Source of the DNA: JAAYZK01 sp964535025
GTDB taxonomy: Bacteria > Planctomycetota > Phycisphaerae > SM23-33 > FEN-1343
Assembly (NCBI GenBank): GCA_964535025.1
Contig: CAZHRW010000269.1
Location: 1 to 16,769, forward strand
Length of the DNA stretch: 16,769 bases
Direction: 5' to 3'
Both the position numbers and the translations under genes were made by a program. Of this stretch, positions 1 through 6,315 are shown in pieces. The notes beneath the pieces are model-generated. The model was not told the DNA's origin. It saw only the letters and a list, made by a program, of their open reading frames with translations, and searched no databases. Each line of letters starts with the position of its first letter. Position 1 is the first letter of the stretch.

Positions 1-18
1 AATCCCTTGATCTGCCAT
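1..18 (-). CDS. Start of an unidentified gene, cut by the window edge
   Basis: Only six codons are visible (ATG at 18-16, then GCA GAT CAA GGG ATT, M-A-D-Q-G-I), so no product can be named. The start is proposed because a canonical AGGAG lies at bases 30-26, seven bases before the ATG, and a TATAAT hexamer lies upstream at 58-53. The gene would be the next one in the minus-strand direction after the thioredoxin-like gene ending at 113, with 94 bases between them. The stretch is much more AT-rich than its surroundings. The start could be a chance match; the sequence left of base 1 would decide. Confidence 0.4.
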
Positions 19-52
19 GACTTATCTCCTGTTAGGGTAAACATCATAAGTC

Positions 53-58
53 ATTATA
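53..58 (-). promoter_or_regulatory. Candidate -10 box (TATAAT)
   Basis: The minus strand reads a perfect TATAAT at 58-53. No good -35 hexamer is present at 16 to 18 bases, where the sequence is TGGCGC-like, so activity may need an activator or may not exist. A transcript would begin near base 46 and carry a leader of about 28 bases to the ATG at 18. Confidence 0.4.
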
Positions 59-84
59 AATAAAGGGATTAGATGGCGCCAGAG

Positions 85-108
85 AAAAAGGCCAGTCACG
101 GCGGCTGG
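85..108 (-). terminator. Weak intrinsic terminator after the thioredoxin-like gene
   Basis: Just past the stop codon at 113, the minus strand has a short stem (CCAG at 108-105 with CTGG at 95-92) followed by CCTTTTTCTCT. The T tract is convincing but the stem is only four to five pairs. Confidence 0.3.
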
Positions 109-112
109 TGCG

Positions 113-691
113 TCAGCGGTCGAGCAGGTCCAGGCCGTCCTCGGAGGGCCGGCCGACGGCGTCGGCGGTCTCGACCAGGCGGGTCAGGCGGGATTCGATC
201 CGGTCGTCCGAGATCATCCCGATCGTCCGGTCGGCCTCCTGGCTGCCCTGGAAGTAGATCAGCGTGGGGATGCTGCGGATCATGTAACGATCCTTCAGCT
301 CAGGCGAATCGTCGATGTTGACCCTGTAGAACAGGACCCGGCCACCCCATTTCAGTTGGAGCCGGCGCAACGGTTGCGCCATCGCCCGACACGGCGCGGA
401 CCAGTCGGCGTGGAACGCCACCACGACCGGCGTGCCGCCGCTGCGGGCCAAGGCCTGATCGAACTGCACGACGCTGGTCAGCGGCTGCAGGTCCGGCGCG
501 TACTTCGGGGCCGCCAGGGCGACCCCGGCGGCGACGCACACACCCAGCAGCCCCCCCAGCAGCGCCATGCGGCTTCCGCTGCGGGCCGTTTTCGTGGTGG
601 CCATACGACAGATCAGAATGCTGGCGAGATACCCCGCGCCGACACCCGCCAAGACGTACCCGACGGCCAGAATGATTGGCATGATATCCAT
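113..691 (-). CDS. Membrane-anchored thioredoxin-fold protein with a SxxC active site
   Basis: The 192-residue protein has two hydrophobic segments (about residues 4-28 and 42-61) followed by a thioredoxin-like domain (about 70-175). The fold is shown by the VVVAFHADW strand, the active-site position at 97-101, the VNIDD strand, and IPTLIYF with the conserved cis-proline (P142). The active site reads W97-S-A-P-C101. The nucleophilic first cysteine of the usual WCGPC is serine (codon TCC), so ordinary dithiol-disulfide exchange is not expected. A role as a monothiol, chaperone-like or redox-sensing protein is inference. Topology is uncertain, though two helices could return the domain to the cytoplasm. 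The ATG at 691 has a GAGGT Shine-Dalgarno site; an in-frame ATG at 682 is an alternative. The gene lies downstream of pckG, behind a strong hairpin. Confidence 0.85.
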   Translation of the reverse strand: MDIMPIILAVGYVLAGVGAGYLASILICRMATTKTARSGSRMALLGGLLGVCVAAGVALAAPKYAPDLQPLTSVVQFDQALARSGGTPVVVAFHADWSAPCRAMAQPLRRLQLKWGGRVLFYRVNIDDSPELKDRYMIRSIPTLIYFQGSQEADRTIGMISDDRIESRLTRLVETADAVGRPSEDGLDLLDR

Positions 692-752
692 AGTGCTACC
701 TCATGGGGTACCATACGATATCTTTCCTGCCTTGCGCCGTCGCGCCAAACGA

Positions 753-785
753 ACCGGCGGCCGGACGAGGTGTCCGACCGCCGGT
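753..785 (-). terminator. Strong hairpin behind pckG
   Basis: A 14-pair stem with one G-U pair (arms 753-766 and 772-785) closes a five-base loop. It begins 31 bases after the pckG stop codon in the minus direction. The tract that follows is only TCGTTTGG, so it is an imperfect intrinsic terminator, but stem strength and position favour termination or 3'-end protection. It separates pckG from the thioredoxin-like gene. Confidence 0.6.
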
Positions 786-815
786 ATAGAAGTCAAATAA
801 CTTGTAGAACTGAAC

Positions 816-2687
816 TTACAGGTCAAGCGGGGAGACGTATTCGCCCGCGGTTTTCATCAGCGCTTCCAACCGCTCGCGCTGGGCGTCGAGCACCTCGAAG
901 AGGATCGGCGGCGTATCGGCCACGTCGTGGCGGTAGATGTTCTCGATCCGGTGCCCCTTGGCGAGGTTTTCGGGAATTCGGATCGTAAACTGCCTGATGT
1001 AATCAGCTTGCGTGTAGTCCTTCCCGAGGACTTCCTTGAACAGCCGCTTGAGATCCTCGTAGTGGGGGATCAGGCCGGTCGGCGCTTTGATGGCGTCGAC
1101 GTCGTCGTGGGCCCGCAATTCCATCCACTTGATCCAGACGGCCTTATCGAGGATGCCGTTGAGGTAGCGGCCGTTCTCATCCCGCAGGAAGTAGTTGGTG
1201 CCAAAGACCTTGGGTCGCTTGGCCACCTCGGCGCCGAAATTGAGATTGTTCCGGATGTACTTGCCCAGCGGAATGGCCAGAAAGTCCAGGTTGCTCATCA
1301 GGTTGAACGTGCGGACGCCCTCGGCGCCGAGCGTGGCGGCCGTGGTTTCGCTCTCCAGCGAAGCGCCCATCGTGATGATCCCGTGCGTCCAGTCGAAGCT
1401 CTCGGTGACCGGGACGGAGGTATCGCTGTCGCGTCCGCCGTAGATGATCCCACCGGCGGGCACCCCGTTGGGCGCGTCGAGGTTCTCATCGCGGTTGTCC
1501 AGGTCGGCGATGCGGATGGTGTAGCGGGCGTTCTTGTGCGAGCCGGTCGTTTCCTTGCCGTCCGGGCCGACCTTGCCCTCGTACCACTCACCGGTGTAGT
1601 TGATGCCCTCGGTGGGCATGGGCCTGCCCATCCCCGCCCAGTAGGGCTTGCCGTCCTTGACCAGGACGTTGCCGAAGATCACCTCGCCGGGGCGGGTGAG
1701 CACCTTGTAGATGACCGGGTCGTCGTCGGGGTTGACGTCGCGGATGATCCCGAAGATGCCGGCCTCGACATTGACGGTCCGCACCTGGCCGTCGATGACG
1801 CGGAAGTAGGCCAGGTCATCGCCGACGATGGTCTCCCCGGGCAGCATGGCGGTGGAGGTTTTGCCGCACGCGCTGGGGAACGCGCCGGTGAAGTAGGTCT
1901 TGCGTCCCTTCGGCCCGTGGACGCCCATGACGAACATGTGCTCGGCGAGCCAGCCCTCGCGGTCGGCCTTGCGGATGGCCAGGCGCAGGGCGAGCTTCTT
2001 GAGGCCCATGGTGTTGCCGGCGTACTGGGTATTGACGCTGTAGACGGTGTTGTGGGCGATGTCGATGTAGACCCGCTTGTCCTCGGTGTCGGCGCTGACG
2101 GCGTTGACGGTCCGCCCGGACGAGTGGAGGAACCGGAAGAACTCCTCCGACGGGTCCAGGGTCTTGAACTGCTCGTAGGCCGAGCGGTACATCATGTACT
2201 CGCTGTGGCCGACGTACGCCGAGTCGGTGATCTGGAGGCAGGGGATCGAGAACGGCGAATCCGTCGGCCCCAGGCAGAAGAACAGCACCAGCACCTGGCG
2301 GCCCTTCATGGCTCCGGCGAACAGGGTGTTCAGCTCGGCGATACCCTCGGCGCGGGGCATCGAGTTGAGGTTCTTGTCGAGCGTGATGCCCTCGGCCAGC
2401 AGGTACTTGGTGACCTTCTTATCGCGGGCCTGGTCGTAGTAGCCGTCGAAGTGGGCCGTGTGGCCCTCGATCTCCAGCGGCAGTTCCTCGCCGTTGTCGA
2501 TGGCCAGCCGGCGGACGTAGGCCTGATCGGCGGGGTCGTCCGTGCAGACCTTGACCGAGTCGGGCGCGCAGCGTCCGACGGCGTCGGCGATGAAGGCAAA
2601 CACCGCGTCGTTCGCCAGGGCGTCCAGCTTGGCGAAGCTGTCGGCGTCCATCTTCGGTTTCAGGCTGCTTGCGTACTTATCCTTCAT
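816..2687 (-). CDS. pckG: Phosphoenolpyruvate carboxykinase (GTP)
   Basis: This cytosolic enzyme interconverts oxaloacetate plus GTP with phosphoenolpyruvate, CO2 and GDP, the first committed step of gluconeogenesis. The 623 residues match the usual size of the GTP family, which is longer than the ATP family. Visible motifs are the PEPCK-specific P-loop FPSACGKTST (270-279, with the reactive Cys274 and Lys276), the metal-binding GDD of the kinase-2 motif (289-291), NVEAGIFG (306-313), and a C-terminal FGTNYFLRDENGRYLNG nucleotide-site region. The segment VLVLFFCLGPTDSPF (133-147) differs from the MYVIPFSMGP form of animal enzymes, which suggests a divergent bacterial subgroup. The ATG at 2687 is supported by TAAGGAAG six bases upstream. 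The gene is followed by a strong hairpin at 753-785. No convincing promoter was found in the 178 bases upstream. Confidence 0.97.
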   Translation of the reverse strand: MKDKYASSLKPKMDADSFAKLDALANDAVFAFIADAVGRCAPDSVKVCTDDPADQAYVRRLAIDNGEELPLEIEGHTAHFDGYYDQARDKKVTKYLLAEGITLDKNLNSMPRAEGIAELNTLFAGAMKGRQVLVLFFCLGPTDSPFSIPCLQITDSAYVGHSEYMMYRSAYEQFKTLDPSEEFFRFLHSSGRTVNAVSADTEDKRVYIDIAHNTVYSVNTQYAGNTMGLKKLALRLAIRKADREGWLAEHMFVMGVHGPKGRKTYFTGAFPSACGKTSTAMLPGETIVGDDLAYFRVIDGQVRTVNVEAGIFGIIRDVNPDDDPVIYKVLTRPGEVIFGNVLVKDGKPYWAGMGRPMPTEGINYTGEWYEGKVGPDGKETTGSHKNARYTIRIADLDNRDENLDAPNGVPAGGIIYGGRDSDTSVPVTESFDWTHGIITMGASLESETTAATLGAEGVRTFNLMSNLDFLAIPLGKYIRNNLNFGAEVAKRPKVFGTNYFLRDENGRYLNGILDKAVWIKWMELRAHDDVDAIKAPTGLIPHYEDLKRLFKEVLGKDYTQADYIRQFTIRIPENLAKGHRIENIYRHDVADTPPILFEVLDAQRERLEALMKTAGEYVSPLDL

Positions 2688-2865
2688 CTGTCTTCCTTAG
2701 GGGGGTCAGGAGCCTGGAGAGCCGGTTTGGGCCGGCTCGCTGTAACACACCGGCGGCGTGTCAAGCGCAGGGACTCACCCCGTGAATCCACCGCAAATTT
2801 GAAAGGATAAGGATGTTCCGGCCGCCGTCAAGGAAAAAGCCGCCCACCTGCGCTGCGGGGTGCGT

Positions 2866-3399
2866 TCAGCGGCGGTAGGCGTGGGTCTTGGCGGTGTCGC
2901 GGATGGTGCGGGGGCGCCGGCCGTAGCGGTAGTCGTACAGCAGCCAGCCGAGGGTCGTCAGCCAGATCAGCACCGCCACGACGAGCACGACGGGGAACCA
3001 GTCGGCGGCGCGGGCGAACAGCCCGCCGCTGCGCTCGTAGGTGCCCAGGTGAGCGAAGGCGGCGCCGGCGGCGATGAGGATCGCGGCGATGGCCTGGCTG
3101 GTGGTCAGCAGCCAACTCCAGGAGATGATCCTTCGCTGGCGACTGGCGCGGATGACCAGGTAGAGGCTGGCGAGCATCCAGATGGGGCCGAGGATGTCGA
3201 AGATGTAACGCGCGGGCGACTCGAACACCTTTACCGCCGCCGTCGCCAGCGGGCCGAGCGTCTCATCGCTCGCCGCCAGGCCGACGGCGGCTTCCTTGGC
3301 CGCCCAACAGGCCAGCACCCAGCCCAGGTAAACGAACCCGGCCATCACCAGCGCCAGGGCCACGTCCGTCCGCGTCGTTCGTCGTGTCCGTCCGAGCAT
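2866..3399 (-). CDS. Unrecognised four-helix integral membrane protein
   Basis: The 177-residue product has four hydrophobic stretches (about 12-34, 66-83, 91-115 and 134-154) with positive charge near their ends (RTRRTTR at the N-terminus, RASRQRR after helix 2, RYGRRPR after helix 4). I recognise no family and no catalytic motif, so no function is proposed. The reading frame is open further upstream, to a TTG at 3477. The ATG at 3399 is preferred because a TTGACA-18-TTTAAT promoter lies at 3477-3448, which would put the longer start inside the -35 box. A GGGGT sequence sits about eight bases before this ATG. The gene diverges from the plus-strand gene at 3588 and ends 178 bases before pckG, so it may or may not share a transcript with it. 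Confidence 0.75.
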   Translation of the reverse strand: MLGRTRRTTRTDVALALVMAGFVYLGWVLACWAAKEAAVGLAASDETLGPLATAAVKVFESPARYIFDILGPIWMLASLYLVIRASRQRRIISWSWLLTTSQAIAAILIAAGAAFAHLGTYERSGGLFARAADWFPVVLVVAVLIWLTTLGWLLYDYRYGRRPRTIRDTAKTHAYRR

Positions 3400-3447
3400 G
3401 CCGTACCCCGCATCCGCGCCGGCCCGAACGCGGGCCGATCCCGCGCT

Positions 3448-3477
3448 ATTAAACAGGTCCGTGCCGACCGCTGTCAA
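3448..3477 (-). promoter_or_regulatory. Sigma70-like promoter for the membrane protein gene
   Basis: On the minus strand TTGACA (3477-3472) and TTTAAT (3453-3448) are 18 bases apart, matching 11 of 12 consensus positions. Transcription would begin near 3441, leaving a leader of about 42 bases before the ATG at 3399. Confidence 0.7.
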
Positions 3478-3510
3478 CTGAATCCGCGATGGGGAGAGCC
3501 TAGAAAAGAC

Positions 3511-3538
3511 TTGAAACGGCCCGCCGGGAGTTTATAAT
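3511..3538 (+). promoter_or_regulatory. Sigma70-like promoter for the 3588 operon
   Basis: TTGAAA (3511-3516) and TATAAT (3533-3538) are 16 bases apart, in a short AT-rich island. The start point would be near 3545, about 43 bases before the ATG at 3588. It stands back to back with the minus-strand promoter; the two -35 boxes are 33 bases apart, so one regulator could act on both. Confidence 0.7.
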
Positions 3539-3587
3539 CGTAAGGGTTGGACAGAGGTTGCGTTAACTCACCGAAAGGCAGCCTGTT

Positions 3588-4001
3588 ATGACACTCATGC
3601 CCGCGCCGCCCCGCGAGGGCGGTTCTCGACAGCGTTGGACGACGACCCAGTGGGCGCTGATTGTGATGCTCGCGGCGGCAGCCGGGGGGTTGGTGGCGAC
3701 GTGGATGCAGACCCCACCGCCGGTCGCCCACGCCCAGACCCTGGCGCCGAAGGTGACCGGCCCGATCACGGCGGTGGCCGCGCCGCTGTCGGCCAACACC
3801 TATGGGCTGTACCTCATCGACACCGATCTGCGGTCGGTGGCGGTCTACGAATACGTCGCCAGCGCCCGCGAAGGCTCGCGCCTGGTGCTGCGGGCCGCTC
3901 GAAACGTGCGGTACGATCTGCAGTTGGACGCGTATAACACCGAGCCCGATCCGGCGGAGATCGCCGATTTGATTCGCCAGAGCCGTCCGATCAACCCCTG
4001 A
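3588..4001 (+). CDS. Small anchored exported protein of unknown function
   Basis: The 137-residue product has a basic N-terminus, one hydrophobic helix (about 22-41) and then a Pro/Ala-rich stretch ending in VAHAQT. This fits an N-terminal anchor, or an uncleaved or cleaved signal sequence that places residues 45-137 outside the cytoplasm. The outer part is compact (TYGLYLIDTDLRSVAVYEYVA, then an RLVLRAARNVRYDLQLD strand region) and resembles a small beta-rich domain, but I recognise no family. AAAGG lies nine bases before the ATG, and the TTGAAA/TATAAT promoter just upstream supports this start. The next gene begins 48 bases later on the same strand, so the two are probably co-transcribed. 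The position before a DNA-binding-like membrane protein and an OmpA-type lipoprotein suggests an envelope role, which is inference. Confidence 0.8.
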   Translation: MTLMPAPPREGGSRQRWTTTQWALIVMLAAAAGGLVATWMQTPPPVAHAQTLAPKVTGPITAVAAPLSANTYGLYLIDTDLRSVAVYEYVASAREGSRLVLRAARNVRYDLQLDAYNTEPDPAEIADLIRQSRPINP

Positions 4002-4049
4002 GGAGGGCCGCGGCGGCGCCTGGCAAGGTCATGAAGGAGTGAATCGCTG

Positions 4050-4889
4050 ATGGCGAAGATGTACTACACCGAGGCGGAAGCGGCCGAGAAGCTCGGCATC
4101 ACGACCGACGCGCTGATGGAGAAGGTCCGCAACAAGGAGGTCCGCGCTTACGCCGACGGGGCCAACCGGATGTTCAAGGTGGCCGACATCGACGCGATGG
4201 GCGCCGAGCAGCCTTTGGCCGACGCCGGCGAGAGCGACATCCAACTATCCCCGGTGGAGTCGAGCGGCACGCACGCGCCGCTGAGCCTGGCCGACACGGA
4301 AGAGACCTCGGCGGTCGACGCCGGCGGCAGCAAGGACGGCACGGTCCCCACCAGCGAGGGCATCAGCATCTTCGACGACGAAGAGTTGGAGCTGCAGGAC
4401 GCCGACCCCATGGCCAAGACCCAGATCGCTCCCAGCCTCGACGAGGGCATGGGCCTGGAGGGCCTCTCCAGCGGCGGCTCGGGCCTGCTGGACCTCACCC
4501 GCGAGGGCGACGACACCTCCCTGGGCGCCGAAGTGCTCGGCTCGATCGACATGGAAAGCGGCGAGTCGCCCGCGGTCGAGGACGTGGCCGAGCAGATCGG
4601 CCAGGAGGTCGAGACGACGGCCGCCGCGACGCCGGAGGCGCCCACCGTGGTGCGCGTCTACGATCCGGGGGCGCCCCTGTTCACCGGCATGCTCGCCGGT
4701 GCGGCGATCGTGGGGCTGCTGCTGGGGGCGGTCTCGCTCGGGGTGATGATGGGCAAGGCCTCCCCGCTGGCGGCGACGCTGGCGGCGCGGATCCCCTTCG
4801 TGGCCGGCGGCGCGCTGGTCGTGGTGATCGTCGGGACGGTGGCGGGGATGATGGCCGGCAAGCGGACCACCGCGCCGAAATCCACGTAG
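4050..4889 (+). CDS. Helix-turn-helix protein with C-terminal membrane anchor
   Basis: The 279-residue protein starts with a MerR/excisionase-like domain (about 4-52: YYTEAEAAEKLGITTDALMEKVRNKEVRAY, then FKVADID), which fits DNA binding. A long acidic, Ser/Gly/Asp-rich and probably disordered linker follows (about 53-205), containing the block SGLLDLTREGDDTSLGAE (144-161). Two hydrophobic helices close the protein (about 211-234 and 250-270), with a short basic tail. The DNA-binding domain would therefore stay attached to the inner membrane. From memory, similar proteins recur in Planctomycetota, but their targets are unknown to me. AAGGAG is ten bases before the ATG. The gene lies between the exported protein at 3588 and the OmpA-type lipoprotein, probably in one operon. 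A membrane-tethered regulator or scaffold is inference. Confidence 0.85.
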   Translation: MAKMYYTEAEAAEKLGITTDALMEKVRNKEVRAYADGANRMFKVADIDAMGAEQPLADAGESDIQLSPVESSGTHAPLSLADTEETSAVDAGGSKDGTVPTSEGISIFDDEELELQDADPMAKTQIAPSLDEGMGLEGLSSGGSGLLDLTREGDDTSLGAEVLGSIDMESGESPAVEDVAEQIGQEVETTAAATPEAPTVVRVYDPGAPLFTGMLAGAAIVGLLLGAVSLGVMMGKASPLAATLAARIPFVAGGALVVVIVGTVAGMMAGKRTTAPKST

Positions 4890-4986
4890 CCGCGGCGGTG
4901 CCGGGTTCGGCGATGATGATGAGAACGATCGTGCTCCCAAGGCTCGACGGGCAGCCGATCAGGGCAACTCGAAAGGACGGCTCACG

Positions 4987-5853
4987 ATGAAGGCCTCGCG
5001 TTTCTCGGCAACTCTACTGGTTGGTGTTCTCGTTGCGGTCGCGGCCGGCGGCTGCGTGCCCCGGGCCCAGTGCCAGGAGGCGGTGGCGGCGAACAGCCGC
5101 GTTCAGACGATGCTGGAAGAGGCCCTCCAGAAGGCCGCCGACGCCAGCCGCGCCAAGCGCCAACGGGAGTTGGACATCGTCGGGCTGAACAATACGCTCG
5201 ACGAGCGCAACCAGGCCATCAGCCGGCTCCGCCAGGCGCTGCAGGACGCCGACACCCGCTTCGCGGCACTGAAGGCGCGTTACGAGGCCGACACCGCCGA
5301 TCTCGGCCCCGTGCCGATGGGTGCGGTCGCGCTGCCGGCGGAACTGGACACGGCCCTGCAGGCATGGGCCGCCGAGCACGGCGACGTGGTCGAGTACGAC
5401 CGCGCCCGCGGCATGGTGAAGTTCAAGACCGACCTGATCTTCGACAAGGGCAGCGTCGACGTGTCGGCCGAGGGGACCGCGTCGCTGGGGGCGTTCGCCG
5501 ACATCGTCAACGCCGCCAGCGCCGAATCGTTCAACATCTACATCGCCGGCCACACCGACGACATTCCGATCGCCCAGCCCGAGACCCGCCGGCGGCATCC
5601 GACCAACTGGTACCTGTCGGTCCACCGGGCCGTCAGCGTCAAGGAGGTGCTCGCCGGCGCCGGCGTCGACGAGCGCCGCCTCGGCGTACTGGGCTTCGGC
5701 CAGTACCACCCCGTCGAGCCCAACCAGCCGGGCAACCGGGGCAACCCGCGGAATCGGCGGGTGGAGATCTGGATCGTCCCCCCGGACCGGTTCCTCACCA
5801 CCGGCCCCGAGGCCCCCGCGCCGCCTCAGGCCGCGGCCGATGAGAAACCGTGA
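4987..5853 (+). CDS. OmpA/MotB-type peptidoglycan-binding lipoprotein
   Basis: The 288-residue protein has a lipoprotein signal (hydrophobic core, then AGGC with lipidation at Cys23). A heptad-like coiled coil spans about 30-105 and an OmpA C-terminal domain about 135-265. Peptidoglycan-binding signatures are AGHTDDIPI (187-195), NWYLSVHRAVSV (207-218) and NRRVEIWI (256-263), including the Asp and Arg that hold diaminopimelate in this family. The GHTDD...NWxLS pattern is closer to MotB/TolR-like members than to Pal. A Pro/Ala-rich tail follows. The protein probably links a membrane to the cell wall. AAAGGA lies nine bases before the ATG. It is the third gene of the likely 3588-5853 operon, and a copy of the 35-bp dispersed repeat begins 16 bases after its stop codon. 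Confidence 0.9.
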   Translation: MKASRFSATLLVGVLVAVAAGGCVPRAQCQEAVAANSRVQTMLEEALQKAADASRAKRQRELDIVGLNNTLDERNQAISRLRQALQDADTRFAALKARYEADTADLGPVPMGAVALPAELDTALQAWAAEHGDVVEYDRARGMVKFKTDLIFDKGSVDVSAEGTASLGAFADIVNAASAESFNIYIAGHTDDIPIAQPETRRRHPTNWYLSVHRAVSVKEVLAGAGVDERRLGVLGFGQYHPVEPNQPGNRGNPRNRRVEIWIVPPDRFLTTGPEAPAPPQAAADEKP

Positions 5854-5869
5854 ACCCCCCGGGGGGGAA

Positions 5870-5904
5870 AAATCCGAAATTCGAAGCACGAAAGACGAAA
5901 CAAA
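5870..5904 (+). repeat. 35-bp dispersed repeat, copy 1
   Basis: This unit matches those at 13100-13134 (32 of 35 positions) and 13251-13285 in reverse. Its core is CGAAGCACGAAA. An A-rich tail with AAACGG elements follows to about 5925. The copy points away from the stop codon of the OmpA-like gene. Confidence 0.85.
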
Positions 5905-5927
5905 CGGATAAACGGCGAAACGGAAAA

Positions 5928-5946
5928 GCACCCAACAAAAGGGTGC
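5928..5946 (-). terminator. Small hairpin with T tract on the minus strand
   Basis: GCACCC (5928-5933) pairs with GGGTGC (5941-5946) around a seven-base loop. Read on the minus strand it is followed by TTTTCCG, giving a weak intrinsic terminator. It sits where the tail of the 35-bp repeat meets the 122-bp array. Confidence 0.3.
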
Positions 5947-6274
5947 GATTGCCGACTTCTTGGTGTCCCCCGCATCTTTCACCGGCCAAAGAGAAGGTGC
6001 GATTGCCGACTTCTGGACGTCGTGGGAAGACGGAGTAATTGGCCATCGCCTTGTCCAGACTTTGCTTGCCCCGTGTCGCGCTCAACGCCCCGCGCATTTC
6101 TCACCGGCCAAAAAGAAGGTGCGATTGCCGACTCTTGAACGTCGTGGGAAGACGGAATAGTTGGCCATCGCCTTGTCCAAGCTTTGCCTGGTCCCTGCCT
6201 CGCTCGGTGTCCCCCGCATCTTTCACCGGCCAAAGAGAGGGTGCGATTGCCGACTCTTGAACGTCGTGGGAAGA
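5942..6274. repeat. Tandem repeat array with a 122-bp period
   Basis: The sequence GGTGCGATTGCCGAC recurs at 5942, 5996, 6118 and 6240. Units 2 and 3 are both exactly 122 bases and roughly 80% identical by eye. Unit 1 is 54 bases, joining the first and last parts of a unit with 68 bases missing. Unit 4 stops after 35 bases at 6274. Shared blocks are TTGGCCATCGCCTTGTCC and CACCGGCCAAA. No open frame with a plausible product runs through the array. It lies between the OmpA-like gene and a minus-strand terminator. Confidence 0.9.
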
Positions 6275-6280
6275 AGAAAA

Positions 6281-6315
6281 AGCCCCGCGCGGGGGAGGAT
6301 AGTCCGCGCGGGGCT
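6281..6315 (-). terminator. Strong intrinsic terminator, minus strand
   Basis: A perfect 12-pair G/C-rich stem (6281-6292 with 6304-6315) closes an 11-base loop. On the minus strand it is followed at once by TTTTTCTTCTT (6280-6270). The T tract runs into the last, partial 122-bp repeat unit. It would end transcripts from the heparinase-like gene or from a transcript starting in 6316-6855. Confidence 0.75.

Larger units (their letters stand above)
1..70 (-). promoter_or_regulatory. Nested inverted repeat around a start codon
   Basis: Two pairs of arms are nested. AATCCCTT (1-8) pairs with AAGGGATT (63-70), and ATGACTTAT (17-25) pairs perfectly with ATAAGTCAT (46-54). In minus-strand RNA the inner stem takes in the bases before and at the start codon, leaves AGGAG in a 20-base loop, and the outer stem uses codons 4 to 6. 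The inner arm also touches the TATAAT box, so the repeat could act as a DNA operator instead of an RNA structure. The region is strikingly AT-rich for this window. Confidence 0.55.

Noticed and set aside
73..321. Plus-strand frame with AAGGGA before an ATG
   Set aside because: It runs antisense through the thioredoxin-like gene and quickly becomes an Arg/Gly/Pro-rich string typical of a shadow frame in GC-rich DNA.
2741..2764. TTGACA before pckG as a promoter
   Set aside because: The hexamer at 2764-2759 is perfect, but the only AT-rich match to a -10 box lies about 11 bases away, too close for a sigma70 promoter.
927..2810. Very long plus-strand open frame opposite pckG
   Set aside because: It is the antisense mirror of a conserved enzyme gene; its Val/Asp/Gly/Ala-rich product has no family features. 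The same applies to the long frames opposite the lyase, oxidoreductase and HtrA-like genes.
2834..2865. Terminator after the four-helix membrane protein gene
   Set aside because: The minus strand has TTTTT after GC-rich sequence, but no stem of more than about four clean pairs could be drawn.
5859..5870. CCCCCCGGGGGGG followed by AAAAA as a terminator for the OmpA-like gene
   Set aside because: The palindrome leaves almost no loop, and the tract on the plus strand is A rather than T.
5942..6274. CRISPR array
   Set aside because: The period is 122 bases with similarity spread over the whole unit; there are no short identical repeats with unique spacers and no cas genes.
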